Source: Rhizopus sp. PT2906 | Taxonomy: Eukaryota > Mucoromycota > Mucoromycetes > Mucorales > Rhizopodaceae | Length of the DNA: 64,000 bases | Reading direction: 5' to 3' | Assembly: GCA_025529335.1 (NCBI GenBank) | Contig: JAMYHX010000115.1 | Coordinates: 1-64,000 of the forward strand | Part shown: positions 47,201 to 59,235 of the stretch, one piece after another | Layout of the letters: each line of letters starts with the position of its first letter | Numbering within the stretch: position 1 is the stretch's first letter | Notes under the pieces: model-generated | Database searches by the model: none | What the model was told of the DNA's origin: nothing | What the model saw: only the letters and a program-made list of their open reading frames with translations | Made by a program: the position numbers and the translations under genes

Positions 47201-48582
47201 GAAAAAGATGTGGAAAAGACATTTTATGATCTTGCCACACAATGCAAGGCAGTGATCTGCTGTCGAGTTTCTCCACTACAAAAGGCACTTGTTGTAAAAC
47301 TAGTAAAAAAGTTTTCAAAATCTATCTTGCTAGCGATTGGTGATGGTGCGAATGATGTGTCCATGATTCAGGCTGCCCATGTTGGTGTAGGCATCAGTGG
47401 TGTCGAAGGTCTACAAGCTGCTCGAAGTGCTGACTTTGCTATATCCCAATTCAGGTTCTTGAGAAAGCTTCTTTTGGTTCATGGTGCATGGGCATATCAG
47501 CGTCTGAGCAAGATGATCTTTTTTTACTTTTATAAAAACGTAGCCATGTACTTGACACAGTTTTGGGTAAGAGAAATAGATATAAAATTAGGTGCTTTGA
47601 AACTTAGTTGTAGTTGTAGTATGCTATCTTTAATGGATTTTCAGGACAGACATTATACGAGTCTTGGACCATGTCTTGTTTTAATGTCTTTTTTACCTTT
47701 TTACCACCCATGGCGATCGGTGTGTTTGACCAGTTTACTTCGGCCAGACTGTTAGACAAGTACCCACAAATGTACACACTTGGTCAACGTAACGAATTCT
47801 TTAATCAAAAGCGGTTTTGGGGTTGGATATTTAATGCGGTATATCACTCTGCTGTAAGTTGTTGAAGAGAAAGGGAAAAAAAAAAAAACTAAAAGTTGCT
47901 GTAGATGCTCTATTTCTTGGGTATGGCTGCTTTTGCAGATGATTCTGTATTTACCAATGGACATTCTGGAGGACAATGGTGGGTTGGAACAACGATATTT
48001 ACGGCTACGTTAGCAACCATTCTCTGGAAGGCTGCCTTGATCACAGAGTAAGTGTGCTTTTTTCTCGAAAAAGAAATACTTATTTCTTGTAGTATTTGGA
48101 CAAAGTACACATTTATTGCTATTCCAGGCTCAATGGTCATTTGGTTTATCTTTTTACCACTTGTATCTTATGTTGGCCCACTTCTTCCTGTGGACATCTT
48201 TATGGAATACTATGGCATTATTCCAGAACTGTTTGGAAACATAAACTACTGGTTATTTTTCATCATTGTTCCCTTGATGTGTGTCCTTCGAGATTATTTG
48301 TGGAAATAGTAAGTTGAGTACTCTAACATTTAAGATATTCACACGTTTCCTAGTGTCAAGCGTATGTATAGACCACAAAGCTACCATTATATACAAGAAA
48401 TACAGAAATACAACCTTCCTGATTATCGACCTCGTATGGATCGATTCCGTCGTGCAGTGAACAAGGTACGCAAGATTCAACGACTTAAACAATCAAGAGG
48501 ATTTGCGTTTGCACAAAACGACAATGATCAATCAAGGCTGATTCGTATGTATGATACAACACGACAAAAGCCTTCTGGTTAA
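44227..48582 (+). CDS. DRS2: P4-ATPase phospholipid flippase, Drs2/ATP8A-type (frameshifted)
   Basis: About a dozen exons beginning 44227-44320, 44379-44794, 44875-44973, 45026-45231, 45295-45697, 45746-45861 and 45940 onward, for roughly 1,200 residues. Landmarks: YNLFTFLPKFLYEEFSKSAN, the dephosphorylation motif as DGEV (normally DGET), DKTGTLT with the phosphorylated Asp codon at 46091-46093, CKGADT, TGDRQETAINIGYS, and GDGANDVSMIQ in the hinge. Ten membrane helices and a GFAFAQ-type C-terminal motif, as in Drs2, complete it. The protein moves aminophospholipids to the cytosolic leaflet at the trans-Golgi. Odd point: in the conserved SSPDESALV motif the frame breaks at 46361. The Asp codon is reduced to one base, giving an immediate TGA, and the next frame resumes perfectly at 46362. 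This is a 2-bp deletion or an assembly error. Confidence 0.88.
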
Positions 48583-48698
48583 AGAAAATAAAGTTGTGGA
48601 GTTTCAAACTGCACGAGTTTTTATGAAAGCATGATTTTTCTTTTTCTCTCTTTATTTTTTTTTTTTTGGTCTTTGTATTAAACAACAATTACCAGCAT

Positions 48699-50368
48699 AT
48701 GTCAGAGCAAACCAGAGTTCAAGATACAAGAGGTTTTGAAAACACGGAAGAATCTGTTCATTTGACTGAAGAAACCCATTCAGGACAACAACAACAACAA
48801 CAACAACAAGCTGTTCCTGTGAATGAGCAGTTGCCAGAGAATGTTTCAACATTAAAAGAAGCATTTCCTGATATTGATGTAGACATTATTGAGGCCATAC
48901 TTCAAACACAGAATGGTAATGTCGAATCATCGTTTGAAGTATTATTAGGCATGTCTGATCCCAACTACCAACCTACACCTCCTCCTATGCCTCCACGACC
49001 TCAAACAAATACTAATGCACCTTATACTTACTATGAACAACCACAAGCGACAACGTTAGAGGAACAGCTTCGGTTGGATGAAGAGTTTGCCAAGAAATTG
49101 GCTATGGAAGATGAATTAAGAGCCAGACAACGTAAGAGATAACAAAGAGAGAGAAGGGCTTTTTATCTCATAGCCGTTAGGTCGTCAACAACAACCTGTG
49201 AGACAAGACCAAGAAAGAAGTGAACAAGATTCTATCTTCAATCTTCAAGGTAAAATAGATATATGCAACAATAATGAAATATAAACACACTATATTAGAG
49301 GAATTGCCGATTATAAAAGAAAAAGTAAAGGAAGCAGGCAATGGTAATATGGAAAACAAGACAATTATACCTTTCGTACTAACATGTATGCAGCTGCTAA
49401 ACGAAAAGTACTTGATCTCTATAATCAATTCAAAGCTTCCAGAAATAACAACAGTTTTAATTCAAATCCATCAGCTGGTGGATCATCAATACCGACAACC
49501 AATGCTCATTACAAGTAATGTGTGTGTGTGGAGATACTGTTGAAGCCGAGTTTGCTTAATCTTTTTTGTCGTTGGTAGGGGATTACCAAGTGATGATGGG
49601 GACGATCTTTTGACAGGAGATATATCAGCACTTCACTTGTCAGATTATGATGTATATACAAAGACGAACAACATCATCAAAAGACAAAATAGCGAAAAGA
49701 GTGAGTGACAAGAAAATAGAATGCAAGGGAGTGATAGCTGACGTTTATAGATAATGATGTAATTCATGTACATCCACCTGCAGGAAATATGTCTATACAT
49801 ACCTCCACACCAGATGAACAGCTTAGAGCAGACGAAGATTTTGCTAGGCAACTTGCAGAACAAGAGGAGTTGGGTAATATTTACCTTGATATATCATCAA
49901 AAAGTTCTTATGCTTTAAATGTAGAAGCCATAAGAAGACGGCAAACATCAGAACGTAACGAACCTCAACCGCCTCAAATGCCTGCCAGAAAGCAAGGTGG
50001 CCCAACGGTAGTTATTGCTCCCAAGTCACCATTGGAACTAGGTGAATATGACTATGAAGGTAAATTTTTGAAGAAAAAAAAAAAAAGAGAAAGAAAAAGA
50101 ATAAAGAGATTGTTATATAACAGAGATCAGATTAAATGCGGCGCCACCTGCTAAGCCAGATGAGAAAGATGCTCATACGACACAGGCAACCAATTCTGTG
50201 CCTTATGTTATTGGAGACGATGAAGATTCAGATTCAGATGATTTAGTTGATGCAGATAATGATACAGAAAATGGGAATACAAACAAGGGTAAATGCCAAT
50301 AATTGCCATCTTATGATACTAACAGATAAATAGACGATACAAAAGAATTGGCCAAGAAAGTCATCTAG
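48699..50368 (+). CDS. CUE5: CUE-domain ubiquitin-binding protein (Cue5-like)
   Basis: The start is the ATG at 48699 (MSEQTRVQDT) and the stop is TAG at 50366-50368, with about seven exons. A Gln tract (about 48787-48810) precedes a CUE domain of about 45 residues (LPENVSTLKEAFPDIDVDII...NGNVESSFEVLLGMSDP), which binds ubiquitin. The rest is disordered: Pro-rich segments (PTPPPMPPRP), two similar acidic repeats (LEEQLRLDEEFAKKLAMEDEL and DEQLRADEDFARQLAEQEEL) and an Asp/Glu-rich tail. Yeast Cue5 is a ubiquitin-Atg8 adaptor for aggregate clearance. A clear Atg8-interacting motif is not obvious (ELGEYDYE is only a candidate), so the function is inferred. Confidence 0.8.
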
Positions 50369-51559
50369 AATCTTTAATAAATGTGGTTTCGCTTTATAAT
50401 ACAAAATATACTATATCAATGGATTAGAAATGTATCCAATAAAGAACAAGATAAATGATCTCTCTCTCCCCTTTATACATATAAAGTATTTTAGGTGGCT
50501 TAATTAAATATCAAGATAAGCAGGTTATTATTATCCAACTAATTTATGTCATCAGAATCATACACTGAGGAGAAGCCAAACAGGTCTTGTTCAACATTTG
50601 AGCAAACTTCGTTCATTTTGCAAGTCATTCAGATGGCCAATGAGAGTTGAGCATATCGCATTATATATGCTAATAACGGGTTTTGTGGTCAGTCTGTATG
50701 TATTGTTCATTCTTATAGTAAACTCATACGACAAAGAAAACTGAGACGATTCTTAAAACTATCTTTATTCTTTACCTCCTACAGATTTGCAATTTGAAGA
50801 TATGGTATCATCCGAATGTAATATTATACCAGATCCGTGCGAGACGCTGTTTTCATAAAGGGGCCCAAAAACCTTCACCTGATAATAGCCTTTTGAAAAA
50901 TATCTTTGTCTCAACTTAGTTAAATGCACAATCATTATACAAGAAAAACTTCAAGATAAATGCATATAGCTTTTCAATATATATATGCTTGACTTCGTAC
51001 TTAATCTTCATAACATCACCAATAGAGGATGACTCAAAGACTTTGGTCAACCCAACTGATAGAATTATCGAAAATATTGAATACAACAGATATGACTAGA
51101 GAAGAAGAAGAAAAAAAAAAATGTACGGTAAAAGAGTGTAAAGGGTAGATGAAAAAACGTCACACTTATTATTGAACAAAAAAGTACAGCGGGGTCTCTA
51201 TCTGTAGAATGGACAAGAGATAAAGAGATTTGAAACTTATCCTTACGACAGTTTGAGATGAAAACACTGTACAATGCGGTGGTCTTATTTACTTTTATCA
51301 AATTAAATTGTGTAAGCTCGTGAAGTAATAATGAAGCTTCGAAACATAAAGTGTAACAAGTTTATTTAGGCTCCGTTTTACAAATAATCCGCACCCCCTT
51401 ATTTTATTGTTTCTTTTGTTTTTTCTTTTCTTTTTTGAAATTTTTTCTATTAAAGAAAAAGAAGCTGCCATTTTTTCTCTTACGAATCGAAAAGAGAAAG
51501 AAAATAAACTTTTAAACATTCAAGAAATACATCAAGCTCCCTTCGGGGATAATATCATA
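50369..51559. other. Intergenic, long upstream region of the C2H2 factor
   Basis: About 1.2 kb without a supported gene. The last 150 bp are pyrimidine-rich (51405-51440), probably promoter or 5' leader of the transcription factor. A short readable piece near 50555-50640 (TEEKPNRSCSTFEQTSFILQ) is unrecognised. Confidence 0.45.
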
Positions 51560-54204
51560 ATGGACATACAACAACAACAACAACAACAACAGCAGCAGCA
51601 GCAGCAACAACAACAAGAATTAAACAACTTGATATCTTGCAATTATCATCAATCCTATGAAATCAAACCAATTATTGATTCTTCCAAAGATGATAATAAT
51701 AATAATAATAATACCAATAGCTTAAATCATAGTAATAGTAGCAGTGCTACTTCTACTCCTTTACCTCAATTATATTCTGATGTCATCTCTGTTCATTCGG
51801 TCATGCCACAATCAACAGATAATCAAATCAACATTGAACAAAACACTTTAGCTAATGCTGGTCATGCTACCTTATTGACAGATTCACCTAATCCTTTAAT
51901 TCATTCTAACGTCATCTCGACTGTAAGTATTTATACTGCGACTTAATTTTATTTCGCCTATTCACACCTTTGCGCGTTTTTGTTTACTAGGCTGACCAAA
52001 GCCAACTATCCTCTCCTCAGTTATCTGTCCCAAATCATGCATCACCAACAGACCCTGTGGGCTCCATGGTATCGAACGAGGCCACTAATGAGCTAATTAA
52101 TAATAATGGCTTGGTATTACCACATGGTAATATGTTTATCAATTCCTCATCACCCCCTATCCATTTAAACCAGTCACCGTTTTACGATCAAAACATTCAG
52201 CAGATACAGCCACAGGTCTCGATGCAGTTACAAGAGATTTCCTCTCACTTGCCAGCTCAACAACAACAGCAACAACAACAACAACAACAACAGTCTTCGT
52301 TTGGTATCATTGCTCAACCGAGTATAGAGCATCATCCTATTGTTCCTTCTCAACGTACGCTTGAACATGCTCATACTGTTCCAAGCCAAGCTCAATCTAC
52401 ATTAGAAGAGCACCAAGAGCGTGTGGCTGCTGCTGCTCAACAAGTGATGGCTCAACAAATAGCTCAACAGTATGCCATCATACAACATCAACAAGTGGTC
52501 AATGAGCATATATTGCAGTCACAGCAATCAGCACAATCAGTACAACCACAGTCGCAACCAATGCCTATACAGCATCAGTTCTTAATGAATAACGACCCTG
52601 GACAGCCGCCGACAGCCCCTTCTCAGGAAACACCTCATGTCGTTCTCTCTCAAATGTCCATGCTAAGTCCTTCTTCTCCTAATCCATCTCTTGTAAATAA
52701 CTTGGCAAACGCAAATGGCAACACGACTGCTACTACTACCCCTGTTGCTACTCCCACTTCTTCTCTACAGAATGCCATCTTTCATCAACATATACATCGT
52801 ACCAACTTTGTTCATGAAAGTAACAAGAGACCTGCTGCAGGCCAATCTACGCTGATTGAACGCAAAAAGTCGAGACGACACACTGTCTCAAACGGTCAAC
52901 CGCCCGTCCTGAGCATTGATACCAAGGACATACCTGCACTATCATCTTCGCCTCGATCTGATGTTGTTCTTGTTCCTTCCCAGCCGTTTACTCGAAGTGA
53001 AGAAAGGGAAGCGTTCATTGATCAGCAGAAAAAGTCGTTAGGGACCATCAAGATTCCTCCACCACCTACTCCTCAGGAGCTAGGTATGGTGCAGAGTGCT
53101 TCGGCTATCAGTGCCAAAGATTATGAAGGGCTGACGAGAGCACAGCTGATTTCGAGACTTATTGAGCTTGAGACTGAGAAAATACAAAATGATAACTCTG
53201 ACAATAAGGAAAAGGGCGAGGAAGAAGAGGCTAGTCCATCTGATAACCAAGAATCAAAACCTGATAGTGCCACTGTAGACGAAGATAAGTCGACTGTAGA
53301 TGAAGAAGAAGAAGAAGAGTCGGTAGAAGAAGAGCCAAAAACAGAAAAGATGCAATGCAAGTGGAGAGATTGTGGTATCTATCTGGATGAGCTGCAAAAG
53401 CTTATAACACATATCAATACGGAGCACGTCGGAAGCGGAAAGGTAAGAAAAAAAAAAAAAAGAGAAAAACAAGCTTATCTCCATTAACTTTTTGCTTAGG
53501 CTTCATATTCTTGTGAATGGGAAAACTGTCCTAGAAAAGAAAAACCATTTACAAAGAGGCACAAGATGTACAATCATCTTCGCACTCATACAGGCGAAAG
53601 ACCATTTGTTTGTACGCAAGACGGCTGTGGCAAGAAATTTTCTCGACCGGACTCTCTTACGACGCATATAAAGACCCATTCAAATGTTCGACCTTACACT
53701 TGCTATGTGAAGAACTGTGGAAAATCTTATTATCACGCACGTTCTCTTAGGAAGCATGAAAAGACGCATGAAGAGTCTCCGACGACGATGCTTTCTACAC
53801 CCAATAGTAGCATTCAATACTCTGGAGTAAGTCCTGCTGCAACTTCAACCAATTCGACACCTTTTAGCAGCAATATGCCAGGTCATATTCAGGTCGATTA
53901 TTTAAACAGTCCGATACAGCACTCGCCTCTCCCTGTGCAAACTCCATCACTCCCTAATTCTCCACATCCACCTGTACCACAACAACAACAAAACTTTACA
54001 ATGTTACAAAGTCAAACCTCTTCACCCGTAAATAAGTCCTATACCCCACCAAATCATATGCTATCATTTTCTCCAGCTGGTATGGTTGAACAGCAACAAC
54101 AACAACAAAACAATGAACTCTCAATAAATCAACAGCAGCAGCAGTTACTAGATTCTGTGAATCAACAGCACAACACCGCTTTTGGTTATGGTCAACAGCA
54201 ATAG
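51560..54204 (+). CDS. GLI/ZIC-like C2H2 zinc-finger transcription factor
   Basis: Exons 51560-51922, 51991-53442 and 53500-54204 give 839 residues. The N-terminal about 590 residues are disordered, with poly-Gln tracts (51570-51617, 52258-52292), an Asn run and Ser/Pro-rich stretches, then an acidic block (EEEEEESVEEEP). Five C2H2 fingers follow: finger 1 CKWRDCGIYLDELQKLITHI spans the last intron, finger 2 is CEWENCPRKEKPF, then three regular fingers linked by HTGERPF- and HSNVRPY-type linkers. The unusual C-x-W-x2-C spacing of the first two fingers is the signature of the GLI/ZIC/GLIS class. The C-terminus is again Gln-rich. It is a nuclear DNA-binding regulator; the target genes are unknown. 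Confidence 0.88.
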
Positions 54205-55418
54205 ATATCGTATATATATATATATATATATGTTTTATATACACATTTTATTTGATAAATATACATAAAGTATTCTTATTGCATACTGTTGTTCTCTCTC
54301 TTTCTCTCTCTTTTATTGTTACAAGTTTGAACTTTAAATGACAAGTTGTTACTTATGTAAATATTCAAGAGTTGCATTATTTAATTAAACTTTATTCATT
54401 TGTGTGGATAAAAACGTGTAAAGGGTAAGCACAGCCATCCAAAAGAGACATGTGGGGATAGCAAGTGAACTGCTCTGTGCAGTGCTCCCACCACAAGACA
54501 ATGCAGGAGCGGTATAGGAAGGAGAACCGCCATCCATAATAATAAGAACCCCCAAATAAGCAAAGCTATAAAGAACTATGAATACGAAACATCATAGGAT
54601 ATTATAACTTTTTACCCAAGATGTTGAATCTTGACTACATGCCTAGTTGATAACTTGTTTTTTCAAGAGGAAAGAAAAGGTAAAAGAAATGATGAAGCAC
54701 TTTATTATTTTATAGCCTGTATTAACCGTCACTGAGCGTATCAGTAAACAGACAACAATTTCTGTAGTTGAACAACAATTAACCACGTTATTATGCCCCC
54801 CTTCACGATTTGCAGGAATTACAAAGAAATAAAAACAAAAATACATCTTTTTAGTGAACATAAGATATATTATAGTTGCAGAGCTTATGTTTGTCCTGTT
54901 GACGCCCCTGTTTTAACAAGTAATTCTGTTCCTAATTGACAACTTTTGATATTAAGGGAAAATGGTTTTTGAAATGTCTTGTCAAGGTCGAGCAAAACTC
55001 GTCTTGAGAGCATTTACAGCTTATATATCAATAGTATTTCTAATAAAGAGCTTTTATTTTGTTCTGATAAGTCCACACCTTCATACAAGAACAATATATA
55101 TTGGAGGAGAAATAGATAATATCCGATACAAAGTTTTATGTGAAGGCTTATATCTTCTTATGCAACTGGTGTAACTACTTACTTTCTACTTCAAACTTGC
55201 TTAACGCTTTTAAAGTATATTTCAACAGTTACTTGAAAAAGGCGATGTCTTAGTTATATAAAAAAGGAGTTTAGGCGCACTGATAAAGAAAGAAATTGTT
55301 AAACTCGATTATTATAATTTATCAGATAAAAATAAAATAATGAAGTTATAAAGTGTAAAAGTAAAGTAATTGGTTAAATCTTTCAACAAAAGGATTTATA
55401 AGATACGTGTAAGAATAT
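54205..55418. other. Intergenic, one doubtful small ORF
   Basis: A (TA)n tract at about 54212-54232 and CT-rich repeats at 54292-54315. A 50-codon minus-strand frame (54537-54385) ends in a hydrophobic stretch (SLAIPTCLFWMAVLTLYTF) resembling a membrane or GPI tail, but no upstream exon could be joined. Otherwise nothing. Confidence 0.4.
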
Positions 55419-56485
55419 AAAAAGGCAAGCATTGTTTACTGATTCAAAATCATGGTTTATTTATGTCAAAGTACATCTTTAATAGTTGTTGTTCAGGACA
55501 TCTTCAAGCTTGAGAACCTTTGCATAGTAAAACTGGATACCAGCAAGGAATGCCTTCTTGATATCTTTAGCCTTAATAACTTCACCATGGAGTGGTTGAT
55601 CAAACGTGTTTACAGCTTCATCCACAACGATACAGTCAAATCCAGCATCCTTGCCTGCATAAACCGTAGCATTCACGCAGTTATGGATCATCATGCCAAC
55701 GACTATGATTCTATCAATGCCTTTGCTGCGAAGGTACTCTTCAAGATCAGTCTTGTGGAACCCATTAGAATAGTGCTTGACAATGTGCTTTTCAGTTGGA
55801 AGAGGCTTGACCAGATCATGACTTTGAACACCCCATGTGCCTTCTTGAAAAAAAGAGTATTCCTCGGTAGGGTCTAGAATGACGTGGGTAACATGAACGA
55901 CTTCCTTCTTCTCTTCTCTAAACTTTTGGATCAGTTTGGCAATAGCTTCAGCAGTTTCGACGGGACTGTCAGTAGGGAATTTTCCGTCAGGGAAGTAGTC
56001 GTTTTGGACATCAACAATAACAAGGGCTTCCTTCATGTTTGTGTATATATGCTTGATTTTTTTAGTAGAGTAGAGAATGAATAAAAATGAGATGCTTTCT
56101 AGATCAGTTACCAAAATCCAGCGTATTTATATGTTTTTCATGCTGCTTGTGATTTGTGCCCCGAATGGATTCAATTCATACGCTTGGTTTCAGAAAACAT
56201 ACTGTTGGATCGACTATGAAGGGTCCTACCCTAGCACGCGCTCTTTTTCAAGTGAGGTATAGCCAATGCTACCTTTTTCGTGGATCTATTAAGAACATGA
56301 GCTTTTTTTTTTTGATCGCGTACTAAGGCTATTAAAGATTGATGATTGATCTCTATGAAGTGCCTTTTGATTAATAATATGTCCTCCCCAACACCTCCTT
56401 AGAAATAGCATAGGCTTTGGTTTAGCCGCTACAATGGCTTCTCCTATTTAATTTATCCGACTGCCAATGGTAGGCTGAGTTACCA
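55419..56485 (+). repeat. Left arm of 1067-bp perfect inverted repeat
   Basis: Every stretch compared is the exact reverse complement of 56544-57610, including an 11-base homopolymer. Position p pairs with 113029 minus p. Outer homology stops sharply at 55419 and 57610. The 58-bp unique spacer is 56486-56543. Each arm carries the whole hydrolase gene, its promoter and its terminator. Confidence 0.92.
55479..56036 (-). CDS. Isochorismatase-family cysteine hydrolase, copy A
   Basis: One exon, 185 residues, starting MKEALVIVDVQNDYF. The Asp of the catalytic Asp-Lys-Cys triad lies in DVQNDYF, the Lys in HIVKHYSNGF, and the nucleophilic Cys in GMMIHNCVNATVYA. The length and motifs suit the small nicotinamidase/isochorismatase-like hydrolases that cleave amides or vinyl ethers. 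Without the metal-binding histidines of true nicotinamidase being evident, the substrate is uncertain. An upstream in-frame extension to 56114 exists, but the ATG at 56036 fits the family start. The protein is identical to copy B on the other arm, and the two genes are divergent from a common 958-bp region. Confidence 0.9.
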   Translation of the reverse strand: MKEALVIVDVQNDYFPDGKFPTDSPVETAEAIAKLIQKFREEKKEVVHVTHVILDPTEEYSFFQEGTWGVQSHDLVKPLPTEKHIVKHYSNGFHKTDLEEYLRSKGIDRIIVVGMMIHNCVNATVYAGKDAGFDCIVVDEAVNTFDQPLHGEVIKAKDIKKAFLAGIQFYYAKVLKLEDVLNNNY

Positions 56486-56543
56486 GTTCAGTATGACTGT
56501 AACAGGTTGAACATGAGCTTTGATCGATCAGCCCATCCTAAAT

Positions 56544-57610
56544 TGGTAACTCAGCCTACCATTGGCAGTCGGATAAATTAAATAGGAGAAGCCATTGTAG
56601 CGGCTAAACCAAAGCCTATGCTATTTCTAAGGAGGTGTTGGGGAGGACATATTATTAATCAAAAGGCACTTCATAGAGATCAATCATCAATCTTTAATAG
56701 CCTTAGTACGCGATCAAAAAAAAAAAGCTCATGTTCTTAATAGATCCACGAAAAAGGTAGCATTGGCTATACCTCACTTGAAAAAGAGCGCGTGCTAGGG
56801 TAGGACCCTTCATAGTCGATCCAACAGTATGTTTTCTGAAACCAAGCGTATGAATTGAATCCATTCGGGGCACAAATCACAAGCAGCATGAAAAACATAT
56901 AAATACGCTGGATTTTGGTAACTGATCTAGAAAGCATCTCATTTTTATTCATTCTCTACTCTACTAAAAAAATCAAGCATATATACACAAACATGAAGGA
57001 AGCCCTTGTTATTGTTGATGTCCAAAACGACTACTTCCCTGACGGAAAATTCCCTACTGACAGTCCCGTCGAAACTGCTGAAGCTATTGCCAAACTGATC
57101 CAAAAGTTTAGAGAAGAGAAGAAGGAAGTCGTTCATGTTACCCACGTCATTCTAGACCCTACCGAGGAATACTCTTTTTTTCAAGAAGGCACATGGGGTG
57201 TTCAAAGTCATGATCTGGTCAAGCCTCTTCCAACTGAAAAGCACATTGTCAAGCACTATTCTAATGGGTTCCACAAGACTGATCTTGAAGAGTACCTTCG
57301 CAGCAAAGGCATTGATAGAATCATAGTCGTTGGCATGATGATCCATAACTGCGTGAATGCTACGGTTTATGCAGGCAAGGATGCTGGATTTGACTGTATC
57401 GTTGTGGATGAAGCTGTAAACACGTTTGATCAACCACTCCATGGTGAAGTTATTAAGGCTAAAGATATCAAGAAGGCATTCCTTGCTGGTATCCAGTTTT
57501 ACTATGCAAAGGTTCTCAAGCTTGAAGATGTCCTGAACAACAACTATTAAAGATGTACTTTGACATAAATAAACCATGATTTTGAATCAGTAAACAATGC
57601 TTGCCTTTTT
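56544..57610 (-). repeat. Right arm of 1067-bp perfect inverted repeat
   Basis: Reverse complement of 55419-56485 (see that entry). Beyond 57610 the sequence diverges immediately (TTTATTTTG versus ATATTCTTA in the mirrored flank). Confidence 0.92.
56993..57550 (+). CDS. Isochorismatase-family cysteine hydrolase, copy B
   Basis: Mirror copy of 55479-56036 with an identical 185-residue product, catalytic residues (Asp in DVQNDYF, Lys in HIVKHYSNGF, Cys in HNCVNAT) and flanks. Absence of even silent differences means the duplication is very recent, is held identical by gene conversion, or is an assembly artefact. Confidence 0.88.
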   Translation: MKEALVIVDVQNDYFPDGKFPTDSPVETAEAIAKLIQKFREEKKEVVHVTHVILDPTEEYSFFQEGTWGVQSHDLVKPLPTEKHIVKHYSNGFHKTDLEEYLRSKGIDRIIVVGMMIHNCVNATVYAGKDAGFDCIVVDEAVNTFDQPLHGEVIKAKDIKKAFLAGIQFYYAKVLKLEDVLNNNY

Positions 57611-58004
57611 TATTTTGTATTTTTTTTTTTTTACATTGTATGTGTATTATTCAGTTGACTTTGCTACTTGCAGCTGATTTACAAATGGTAAAAGCCCTGA
57701 TGACTGAAAGTAAGAGTTGAAAAAGAAATAGTATTTAGAAATGCAATTAATATACGTCCTTAGAACAATGCTGAAATTCTTATACAGTGATTTGCGTTTG
57801 AAAATAGAAAGTTTATGTTTGGTAAGAGAATATTCTTCTGGCAATAGAGAAAATTTATGAGCAGTAGCATAAAGTAGTGCCTGAATTTTGTAACAAGTCT
57901 TGGCTTTTTGGCTTTGATGATCTCTTGAGGATATAAATACTCCATTCGTTATTAAATATTCTGTTGTATTTTTTATAAACTTAACCAATTTATTCTCAAT
58001 TGCC
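57611..58004. other. Intergenic between palindrome and transposase relic
   Basis: AT-rich, with a poly-T tract (57619-57632) directly outside the right arm. No gene supported. Confidence 0.45.
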
Positions 58005-59235
58005 ATGAGCAGCACAGTTAAATTTTACCATTATCTCTCCTCTGGTGAATTTGCTTATGATGAAGAACTTGAGTATCAGCCAAAACAAGATGGAGCAGCT
58101 ATTAAGTCGTTGTACCAGATGGGAAATATCCCAAATAATGATAGTTCGTCTGAGGATGATTGTGATGATCATTTTAATACAGTTGTTATGGAAGAAATCG
58201 ACTTAGAAGCAACACCTTTACCCAATATGATTTGGATACCAATCAAGTACAGGCCAAGAAATGTTGCTCAATTTATTTCTCTGTTGCAGAACAAAAAGTA
58301 CAAAGTTGCTAAAGCTGCAAAGGAAGCTGGCATTGGATTAAAAGCGGCTTATAAATTTAATGATCAATGGAGAAAATATGAAGGAACCATCTTACCTGAT
58401 TACAAACCAGCTTCAGAAATCAAGCGTAAAGAAAATAACATAAAACTGACAGAGGAACACCCCCAATATTTAAATGAATTTGTTGAAAAGTACCTTACTT
58501 GCATCGTCAAAGATGCTACAAAACCCCTTTGTGAGACTCTTCGTGGTTTAACAATTGACAAATCTACTTTATATCGTCACATTGCTGAAAAACTGGAATT
58601 CACTTTGGCTCGCACACAAGCAAGATTTGTAAACCGAAACTCTGATGATACGCTTAAACAACGTAGACAATTTGTTGAATATATTGATGCAATGAATGAT
58701 AAAACATTTTAGAAAAGATGCACTTTTGTGGACGAAAGCGGGTTCAAGAAAAGCAGGTACATCCCGTGGCATAGCCCAAGAAAGGTGAGCCTGCAGAAGT
58801 GGATGTACAAGCAGAAGGAACCAATCTGAGTACATTGGGTTGTATGTCAGCCTATGGATTGATTGTCGTTTCTCAACAAGCTCCAAAATCAAGCCGAAAA
58901 AAAAAAAGTAATACACACCTGTCGTGCTTGTATGGTAATCACTTGTAGAGAGTTAAGTACAAGCTTTCGAAAGATGACAACTACGCAACCCACATCAGAA
59001 GGAACGTTACTAAAGATGTAGGGCCTATGAACCTTCCAAATACTTTGTATTATTGGGGAAACCAGTACGCCAGGATTAATGAGAAATGAACAGTGGAATC
59101 GCAAAAGGAAATTCGCAGTAGACTAGTGCCTTGTGGAAGTCAGTGACAGTCAAGAGAAAGCTTAGAGAGGCATTTGAAGTGATGAACAGGACAATTTTGT
59201 TCTACCAAAGAGACAGAAGGGGAAGGGGAGAAATA
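58005..59235 (+). pseudogene. IS630/Tc1-type DDE transposase relic
   Basis: A 235-codon frame (58005-58712) begins MSSTVKFYHYLSSGEFAYDE, is acidic at first, and then contains a helix-turn-helix (KVAKAAKEAGIGLKAAYKF) and a second helical region (TIDKSTLYRHIAEKLEFTL). An in-frame TAG (58710) is followed directly by the conserved CTFVDESGF with the first catalytic acid, and then by frame-shifted pieces (GEPAEVDVQAEGTNLSTLG, AYGLIVVSQQAP). The remainder is unreadable. The second and third catalytic acids were not found. It resembles the N-terminus of the element at 63.3 kb. No terminal inverted repeats were recognised. Confidence 0.65.

Noticed and set aside
54385..54537. 50-codon frame with a hydrophobic, GPI-like tail
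   Set aside because: No signal peptide, no upstream exon and no conservation evidence; too short to call.
55452..55877. 141-codon frame opposite the hydrolase gene (and its mirror at 57152-57577)
   Set aside because: Exact antisense shadow of a conserved gene; no domain.
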